Shown in pieces: positions 58,646 to 64,000 of a stretch of 64,000 nt of DNA. The stretch is from contig CAYWOC010000007.1 in assembly GCA_964459845.1 (NCBI GenBank), forward strand, positions 14,215 through 78,214, read 5' to 3'. The position numbers and the translations under genes are program-made. Source of the stretch: CALZFJ01 sp964459845. Lineage in GTDB: Bacteria > Bacteroidota > Bacteroidia > Bacteroidales > Muribaculaceae. Numbering within the stretch: the stretch's first letter is position 1; every line of letters starts with the position of its first letter. Below the pieces are notes generated by a model. The model ran no database searches. It was not told the DNA's origin and saw only the letters and a list, made by a program, of their open reading frames with translations.

Positions 58646-59656
58646 CTATTTTTTTAGTCGGAAACCTCGAAGGAACTCCTCGGTGGTCATTCTGCGTTTG
58701 CCGGCTATTTGCAGCGATGTTATTTCCAGCCATTTGCCATCACCGCAAGCCACACTCAAGCGTTTTCCGTCGGTGCTTATATCTCCAGCAGCTACAACAT
58801 TACTTCCCTGTTTTCTGCCATCTATTCCACCGATTATCTCACCTACAGGTGCATCGCAGGGCAAAGCTGTAGCATAAATTTTGGCATGGTGCAGTTTGCC
58901 GTTTTGGTCGGAAATATCAGTCCATGCCGCAGGATATGGCGACAGTCCGCGTATATGATTATAAGTTTCTCGTGCAGTGCGTGTCCAGTCGATGTGACAA
59001 GTGTCGGTGAATATTTTCGGTGCTGGAGTGGCATCTGCCCCCTTGTTGCACAGTTCCTCTTGCGAAATGGGTTTCACTTCATCACGCAGAATTGCTTCCA
59101 CAGTTTCAAGAACCATATCTGCTCCCATAGTCATCAGCTTGTCGTGGACTATACCCACATTATCGGTTTCCGCAATTTCTATCTTGCGTTGTTGTATAAT
59201 GTCGCCCGTGTCAATCTCATGCTTCAAAAAGAATGTGGTGACACCGGTTTCAGTATCGCCGTTCATGACAGCCCAATTTATTGGTGCCGCACCTCTATAC
59301 TTGGGGAGAAGTGAGGCGTGTAGGTTGAAAGTCCCCATAGGTGGCATATTCCACACCACTTCGGGAAGCATACGGAATGCTATCACTATCTGCAAGTCGG
59401 CTTTCAGCGCACGAAGCTCCTCCACAAATTCTGGATTCTTGAGCTTCTCTGGCTGAAGCAGGTTAAGGCCATGTTCCACCGCATAGAGTTTCACAGCCGA
59501 CTGCACCACCTTATTGCCGCGTCCGCCCACCTTGTCGGGCATAGTGACCACTCCTACTATGTTAAATCCGCCTTTCACCAAGCGGTCGAGGCTCTCTACT
59601 GCGAAATCAGGCGTTCCAAAGAACACGATTCTCAATGATTCTTTATCTCTTACCAT
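58646..59656 (-). CDS. fmt: Methionyl-tRNA formyltransferase
   Basis: Formylates initiator Met-tRNA using 10-formyltetrahydrofolate (336 residues). Start LRIVFFGTPDFAVESLDRL, catalytic region FNLHASLLPKYRGAAPINWAVMNGDTETGVT (Asn, His and Asp of the formyltransferase site), and the C-terminal tRNA-binding OB domain. It lies 58 nt before the importer binding-protein gene and 37 nt after the ClC gene on the same strand. Confidence 0.97.
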   Translation of the reverse strand: MVRDKESLRIVFFGTPDFAVESLDRLVKGGFNIVGVVTMPDKVGGRGNKVVQSAVKLYAVEHGLNLLQPEKLKNPEFVEELRALKADLQIVIAFRMLPEVVWNMPPMGTFNLHASLLPKYRGAAPINWAVMNGDTETGVTTFFLKHEIDTGDIIQQRKIEIAETDNVGIVHDKLMTMGADMVLETVEAILRDEVKPISQEELCNKGADATPAPKIFTDTCHIDWTRTARETYNHIRGLSPYPAAWTDISDQNGKLHHAKIYATALPCDAPVGEIIGGIDGRKQGSNVVAAGDISTDGKRLSVACGDGKWLEITSLQIAGKRRMTTEEFLRGFRLKK

Positions 59657-59693
59657 ATAAATTTTGTGTTCGTTCTACTATTTTATTGAAACA

Positions 59694-61514
59694 TCAATCG
59701 TCGGTGTAGTGTTTAAGCACACGGCGATATGAATTGAATATCTTTGATTTCGACACGAATCCCACATATCTGCCGTTCTCCACCACTGGCAGATTCCATG
59801 CATTCGTGTCGTCGAATGTCTTCATCACCTTGTCCATTGTCTCACCGACTTCGATACGGGCTGGTGGCATCGACATGAATTTGCGCACATACATCTTCCG
59901 GTACAAGTCGGGGCGGAACATTATGTTGCGTATATCATCGAGCAGCACCACTCCCAGCAGCATCCCTTTGTCGTCGGTGACTGGAAACAGGTTGCGGTTT
60001 GAGCGAGAAATCACATCCACCATCTCTTTCAGCGTCATCTCTGGATGCACTTCTATAAAATCTTTCTCTATCACGCTGTCCATCTTTAGCAGTGTCAGCA
60101 CGGTCTTGTCTTTTTCATGAGTGAGCAGCTCTCCTCGCTGAGCCAGGCGCATTGTGTAAATGCTGTATGGCAAGAACAGGCGTATTGTGCCGTAAGAGAT
60201 GGTCGATACGATAAGTAGCGGCAAAAAAAGCTCATAGCCGCCTGTCATCTCTGCCGTGAGGAATATTGCCATGAGCGGAGCATGCATTACTGCCGACATG
60301 ACACCCGCCATGCCCATTAATGCGAAATTCTTGGTCGATAAGTCGCCGTCGCTCAGTCCGAGCGTATTTATCAGTATGGCGAAAAAGAATCCTGCCATGC
60401 ATCCTACATACAGTGATGGGGCGAATGTTCCGCCTACTCCGCCGCTGCCGTTGGTTGCACTTGTCGCAAACACCTTGGTCAATATGATAAGTCCTATGAA
60501 CAATATCACCATCCACACATCGTGGCGATAGTTGTAGAAGATGCTTCCATCAAAAATCTGAGCCACCTGTCCATTGAGCAGCATATTGATTGGCTCATAG
60601 CCTTCGCCATATAGTGGCGGGAACAAGAAGATTAGCGAACTTAAAATCACAGCACCCACTGCAAGCTTATACCACGGATTTTTCAATCTTCCAAACATCT
60701 TCTCCATCATGTTCATCACTCGCGTAAAATACAGCGATACAAATCCGCAAAACACGCCAAGGAGGATGACATAGGGAATCCTGCCTGTCAAAAACGGCTC
60801 GCTTTGCGCAAAGAAGAACTCGACATCATAGCCTGTGAAGATGTATGCCACAGTCGCACCTGTTATTGACGCTATCATAAGTGGCATCACCGACACTGCT
60901 GTGAGATCGAGCATCAACACTTCGATTGTGAATAGCATACCGGCAATCGGAGCCTTGAAGATTCCGGCAATGCCTGCTGCCGCACCACACCCCACGAGCA
61001 TCATCAATATGCGTGGCGACAGGCGGAACAGACCGCCAAGATTTGAACCTATGGCTGCTCCAGTGAACACTATTGGACCCTCGGCTCCCACTGAACCACC
61101 GAAGCCTATCGTCACAGAACTGGCCACGAGCGATGTCCACATGTTGTGCACTTTCAGCCGGCTCTTTTTCTGTGATATGGCATACAACACCCGCGTAACA
61201 CCATGGGAAATATTGTCGCGCACTACATAGCGCACAAACATGCTCACTATGAATATGCCCACTATAGGCCACACAAGATACAAGTAGTTTCCGCTTGTGA
61301 GCGACACATGCGATGTCAAAAATGTCGCTATTGTGGAAATTATCAGTTTCAGCAGCAATGCCGCAAATCCCGAGAATATACCCACAAGCAGTGCGAGTAT
61401 CAGCACAAAATTTTTCTCCTTTATGTGCTTCTCGCGCCACATCAGCATCCGCATATACCAGCCTTCCACTTGCTGCGATGATGCTTTATCTTCTGTCTCA
61501 ATCTCTTTTTGCAT
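59694..61514 (-). CDS. ClC-family chloride channel/antiporter with CBS domains
   Basis: 606 residues. Ion-path motifs are present: GSVGAEGPIVFTG near 140 (includes the gating glutamate of the GxEGP type, which suggests Cl-/H+ exchange) and GSGGVGGTFAPSLYVG near 350. A cytoplasmic pair of CBS domains occupies about 455-595 (SNRNLFPVTDDKGMLLGVVLLDDI; NAWNLPVVENGRYVGFVSKSKIF) and may bind nucleotide. It is encoded between the sugar transferase and fmt genes with short gaps. Confidence 0.95.
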   Translation of the reverse strand: MQKEIETEDKASSQQVEGWYMRMLMWREKHIKEKNFVLILALLVGIFSGFAALLLKLIISTIATFLTSHVSLTSGNYLYLVWPIVGIFIVSMFVRYVVRDNISHGVTRVLYAISQKKSRLKVHNMWTSLVASSVTIGFGGSVGAEGPIVFTGAAIGSNLGGLFRLSPRILMMLVGCGAAAGIAGIFKAPIAGMLFTIEVLMLDLTAVSVMPLMIASITGATVAYIFTGYDVEFFFAQSEPFLTGRIPYVILLGVFCGFVSLYFTRVMNMMEKMFGRLKNPWYKLAVGAVILSSLIFLFPPLYGEGYEPINMLLNGQVAQIFDGSIFYNYRHDVWMVILFIGLIILTKVFATSATNGSGGVGGTFAPSLYVGCMAGFFFAILINTLGLSDGDLSTKNFALMGMAGVMSAVMHAPLMAIFLTAEMTGGYELFLPLLIVSTISYGTIRLFLPYSIYTMRLAQRGELLTHEKDKTVLTLLKMDSVIEKDFIEVHPEMTLKEMVDVISRSNRNLFPVTDDKGMLLGVVLLDDIRNIMFRPDLYRKMYVRKFMSMPPARIEVGETMDKVMKTFDDTNAWNLPVVENGRYVGFVSKSKIFNSYRRVLKHYTDD

Positions 61515-61583
61515 ACTTTTATGAAAGTAATCAAATATCTTAATCAGCGTTTCATTACACTTGCTATCTTCACCAATAGCTGC

Positions 61584-63011
61584 TTATATGCCTTTCCCGG
61601 TCAATACGGTTTCCACCGTATATGCCATTATCTTCATGTCATTCAGCAGCGACATATTCTCAAGATACATCAAGTCATATTTCATTCGCTCTATCATCTC
61701 ATCCACATTCTTTGCATAGCCGAATTTAACCATACCCATCGACGTTATTCCCGGACGTACTTGGTGCAAAAGGGTATAGAATGGAGCTAATCGAGTTATC
61801 TGGTCAATATAGTATTGCCGCTCAGGTCGCGGTCCCACTATCGACATGTCCCCTTTAAGCACGTTCCAGAACTGTGGCAACTCATCTATACGGTATTTAC
61901 GCATAAAGCGACCCATCTTGGTGATGCGATTATCATTGTCGCTCGATAGGCGCGGCACGCCATCTTCTTCGGCATTTTTGCGCATAGTTCTGAATTTGTA
62001 TATCATAAATGGCTTGTTGCGGTAGCCTATTCGTTCTTGCTTATAGAATACCGGACCCTTAGACTCACGCTTCACCATAATAGCTATCGCTAAAAACGCA
62101 GGCGACAGCACCAAAAGGCTTAGAGCCGACACCACACAGTCTGCCACACGTTTCACATTGCATTCGCCGGGAGTCATATTGCTGCCCGAGATATCCACAA
62201 GTGGTTCTCCTTGTAAATTGAACAGCCGCACTTTCGACACTAAAATATTATACATATCGGGAGAAATCTTTATCGGAAGCCCAAGCACAAACAGTCGGTT
62301 TATAGCATCGAGAATATTCTTTACATCTTGATTAGAAGGAATCACGATTAATTCCTTTATGTCATTTTTTGCGCACGCATCAGCTATTTCGTTAAGTTGA
62401 TACACTGGCTTATCAATAGCTTCCGAAGTCTTTTCTCCGGGAATAGCCACCATTCCTACAATATTATACCCAAGTATGCGGTTTGCAGTCAGCAAGCGTT
62501 TTTCAAATTCCAAAGCCTTACCACCTGCACCAATAATCAAAGTATTAAATTTCCATTTGCCATGATAAAGATTCCACTGTGAATTATGAGTGATAACGCT
62601 GCGAACTATAAACACACAGCCAAACACAAGACCGAACAGCAACAGAATAAGCTCATAATTATACACTCGTTCTGTCACGAGGTCATTAATCATAGCCGTG
62701 AAAAACACAATCATTGCCACGACAAACGCCGATTTTAGAGTGGATGCAAGCTCCTGCATCCTTGATTTTCGGAACACTTCGGTATAATACCCCGACAAGT
62801 AATACACACCCATCATCACAATCGGAAACACAAACTGCCCGAGCATCACATTCTCCGATAACAGGAAATCTTCCTTGCGATGGAAACCAGTCTCAATCAT
62901 TCTGTTGAGAGAGAAGTCGAAGCGGGTGAAATTATACAAGAATATGGCGATATTTGACGACACATAGTCGCCAATCACATATTTCAGCCGTTGTAATCTT
63001 GCGCTTATCAC
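61584..63011 (-). CDS. Polyprenyl-phosphate sugar-1-phosphate transferase (WbaP/WcaJ family)
   Basis: 475 residues. Four N-terminal membrane helices, a CoA-binding-like middle domain (about 150-260), one further helix, and the catalytic bacterial sugar transferase domain (KGPVFYKQERIGYRNKPFMIYKFRTMRKNAE, ITKMGRFMRKYRIDELPQFWNVLKGDMSIVGPRPE). It loads the first sugar phosphate on undecaprenyl phosphate for capsule or exopolysaccharide. Translation begins at GTG (63009-63011): AGGAG lies 8 nt before it and no ATG exists for another 38 codons. It follows the TsaC-like gene by 33 nt. Confidence 0.92.
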   Translation of the reverse strand: MISARLQRLKYVIGDYVSSNIAIFLYNFTRFDFSLNRMIETGFHRKEDFLLSENVMLGQFVFPIVMMGVYYLSGYYTEVFRKSRMQELASTLKSAFVVAMIVFFTAMINDLVTERVYNYELILLLFGLVFGCVFIVRSVITHNSQWNLYHGKWKFNTLIIGAGGKALEFEKRLLTANRILGYNIVGMVAIPGEKTSEAIDKPVYQLNEIADACAKNDIKELIVIPSNQDVKNILDAINRLFVLGLPIKISPDMYNILVSKVRLFNLQGEPLVDISGSNMTPGECNVKRVADCVVSALSLLVLSPAFLAIAIMVKRESKGPVFYKQERIGYRNKPFMIYKFRTMRKNAEEDGVPRLSSDNDNRITKMGRFMRKYRIDELPQFWNVLKGDMSIVGPRPERQYYIDQITRLAPFYTLLHQVRPGITSMGMVKFGYAKNVDEMIERMKYDLMYLENMSLLNDMKIMAYTVETVLTGKGI

Positions 63012-63044
63012 CTAAAATTCTCCTGTCAAAGTTATATATCTGGC

Positions 63045-63608
63045 TTATTTCCTTAATATCTTAAAAGCTCCATCAGATTCAAGCTTAATGATACTCGAAG
63101 CCTTATGTGGATTTGCATCATTCTGTCTGAACCTTACAATGTAATCCACACCATTACGAATTTCATCACTAATTTCGCTAAAAGTCTTAGCGGAAGGCTC
63201 TCCGCTAATATTTGCTGAAGTCGAAACTATAGGACGGCCGAACCTACGGCACAACTGCTGCGAAAATTTCTCATGACTTACGCGTATTCCCACACTTGCG
63301 TTCTCTCCCATAAGATTTTGAGCCAAATTATATGCACCGTCATAAACTATAGTCAAAGGTTTATCAGCCACCTCAATCAGTTGATATGCAATATCAGGCA
63401 CGTTTCTTACATATCTTTCAAGACGAGCATCGCTGTCAATAAGAACAAGCATCGCCTTATTGTCAGCACGGTGTTTCAAGTCATACACACGTTTCACAGC
63501 ATCAGCATTGGTCGCATCACATCCAATACCCCAAATTGTATCAGTTGGATAAAGGATAATTCCACCTTTTCGCATCACCTCGATGCATTGTTTTATATCA
63601 TTTTCCAT
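63045..63608 (-). CDS. tsaC: Threonylcarbamoyl-AMP synthase (TsaC/YrdC)
   Basis: 187 residues. Makes threonylcarbamoyl-AMP for the t6A37 modification of ANN-decoding tRNAs. Sequence signatures: GGIILYPTDTIWGIGCDATN, KHRADNKAMLVLI, VGIRVSHEKF, and GRPIVSTSANISGEPSAKTF. The ATG at 63606-63608 (MENDIKQC) matches usual family starts; another in-frame ATG four codons earlier (63620) is possible but would leave almost no leader after the predicted promoter. Confidence 0.94.
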   Translation of the reverse strand: MENDIKQCIEVMRKGGIILYPTDTIWGIGCDATNADAVKRVYDLKHRADNKAMLVLIDSDARLERYVRNVPDIAYQLIEVADKPLTIVYDGAYNLAQNLMGENASVGIRVSHEKFSQQLCRRFGRPIVSTSANISGEPSAKTFSEISDEIRNGVDYIVRFRQNDANPHKASSIIKLESDGAFKILRK

Positions 63609-63631
63609 AAAATATCGCATTTCATTGATTA

Positions 63632-63640
63632 ACAAAGATA
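63632..63640 (-). promoter_or_regulatory. -7 box of the tsaC unit
   Basis: On the minus strand TATCTTTGT matches TAnnTTTG and would give a start near 63628, about 20 nt before the chosen ATG. At the -33 position only TTTCG is found. Confidence 0.45.
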
Positions 63641-63659
63641 CTACAACTTTTCAAGAAAA

Positions 63660-63944
63660 CGAAATTATTCCCTTAAATTCTCCATCATTCCCACCAACAT
63701 CCAAGTGCCAGCCGAATACTCAGAGTAACCCAAGAACACAGAGCACTCTGAAGCATTCCAGCATGAAGCCGCCTCTGCCACAATCTGCGGTATCCGAGGC
63801 ACGCATTCGCATGAGCGGCCGTCAAAAGCCCCACAGCCGCTCGAGATGCGGCAGCGGCTCATCATGGCCGCCCCGTGTGTCGTCTCTACTGCCCCGTCTC
63901 TACTACCCGCACAGTTGCGGCTCGGCCGCAACGGGGGCATGCGC
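63660..63944. other. GC-rich, apparently non-coding stretch with repeats
   Basis: Clearly more GC-rich than the flanking genes. It contains a 14-bp tandem repeat with one difference, CGTCTCTACTGCCC (63881-63894) and CGTCTCTACTACCC (63895-63908), and a perfect hairpin GTTGCGGC-TCG-GCCGCAAC (63914-63932). Long open frames exist on both strands but look random, so no gene is called. A structured RNA or a remnant of an intergenic repeat is possible. Confidence 0.4.
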
Positions 63945-63980
63945 AAAAAAAAGAGCCGGGCAATGTGCTTGCTCGGCTCT
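63945..63980 (-). terminator. Terminator of a gene beyond the right edge
   Basis: AGAGCCGGGCAA (63952-63963) pairs with TTGCTCGGCTCT (63969-63980), 12 bp including one G-U pair. In minus-strand RNA eight U follow (63945-63952). It should end a minus-strand transcript entering from beyond 64000. Confidence 0.8.
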
Positions 63981-64000
63981 CCATTAGGGGGCGGTGACCT

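Noticed and set aside
63026..63034. TAACTTTGA -7-like box upstream of the sugar transferase
   Set aside because: Transcription from it would start inside the AGGAG ribosome binding site of the same gene, so it is probably chance; the gene is more likely read from the tsaC promoter.
63583..63987. Plus-strand frame of 134 codons and minus-strand frame at 63665-63946 at the right edge
   Set aside because: Pro/Ser/Arg-rich and Cys/Arg-rich translations typical of GC-rich non-coding DNA; one overlaps tsaC and the terminator. No ribosome binding site or motif.
1..64000. CRISPR arrays, tRNA or rRNA genes, prophage
   Set aside because: No regularly spaced repeats, cloverleaf arms with the GTTCGA loop, or phage structural genes were found on reading both strands.

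Overview
The window is a piece of a Bacteroidetes (Bacteroidales) chromosome, most likely a gut Muribaculaceae-like species. The evidence is the promoter style (TTG/TTTG, about 19-20 nt, then TAnnTTTG), mostly weak or absent Shine-Dalgarno sites, a fused nuoCD with no nuoEFG in view, lipoproteins with short S-C cores, a TamL-like lipoprotein barrel and a large bacterial alpha-2-macroglobulin. The family-level placement is inference. No rRNA, tRNA, CRISPR array, IS element or phage gene was found.

Layout. (1) 1-14861, all minus strand: respiratory energy genes. Complex I genes nuoA, B, CD, H are followed by a complete F1Fo ATP synthase cluster (atpD, C, B, E, F, H, A, G), a strong hairpin terminator, and then nuoI, J, K, L, M running off the left edge. 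The ATP synthase cluster is thus nested inside the nuo gene order. (2) 15381-18587, plus strand: a TonB-dependent receptor and a small lipoprotein. (3) 18812-20354: an ECF sigma factor, a membrane protein that looks like its anti-sigma factor, and a Spy/CpxP-like periplasmic protein. (4) 20559-26114: an 1851-residue alpha-2-macroglobulin-like protein. (5) 26198-34414: surface polysaccharide genes (two acyltransferases, DegT aminotransferase, HAD phosphatase, gmd, fcl, a WecA-type glycosylphosphotransferase) and a secreted protein with a possible Cys/His catalytic pair. (6) 34513-40930: branched-chain amino acid operon ilvD-ilvB-ilvN-acyl-ACP thioesterase-ilvC. It is preceded by a clear promoter, a 29-codon leader peptide with 18 Ile/Leu/Val codons, and a terminator hairpin with 7 T, which reads as a classical translation-coupled attenuator.

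From 40998 to the right edge all genes are on the minus strand: an Rpn/PD-(D/E)XK nuclease-like gene; a TolC-MacA-MacB-type efflux operon that also carries a LytS/LytTR two-component pair; an AspT/YidE-type transporter; a HAD phosphatase; a TamL-like outer-membrane assembly protein; an uncharacterised protein next to a FecBCD/BtuFCD-type ABC importer; fmt; a ClC channel with CBS domains; a polyprenyl-phosphate sugar transferase; and a TsaC/YrdC protein. The last 300 bases are GC-rich, apparently non-coding, and end in a terminator for a gene beyond the edge.

The points most worth a second look are the ilv attenuator with its operator-like repeats, the ATP synthase cluster inside the nuo locus with an internal terminator, the sigma/anti-sigma/Spy-like module, the secreted Cys/His protein at the end of the polysaccharide cluster, and the GC-rich right edge.
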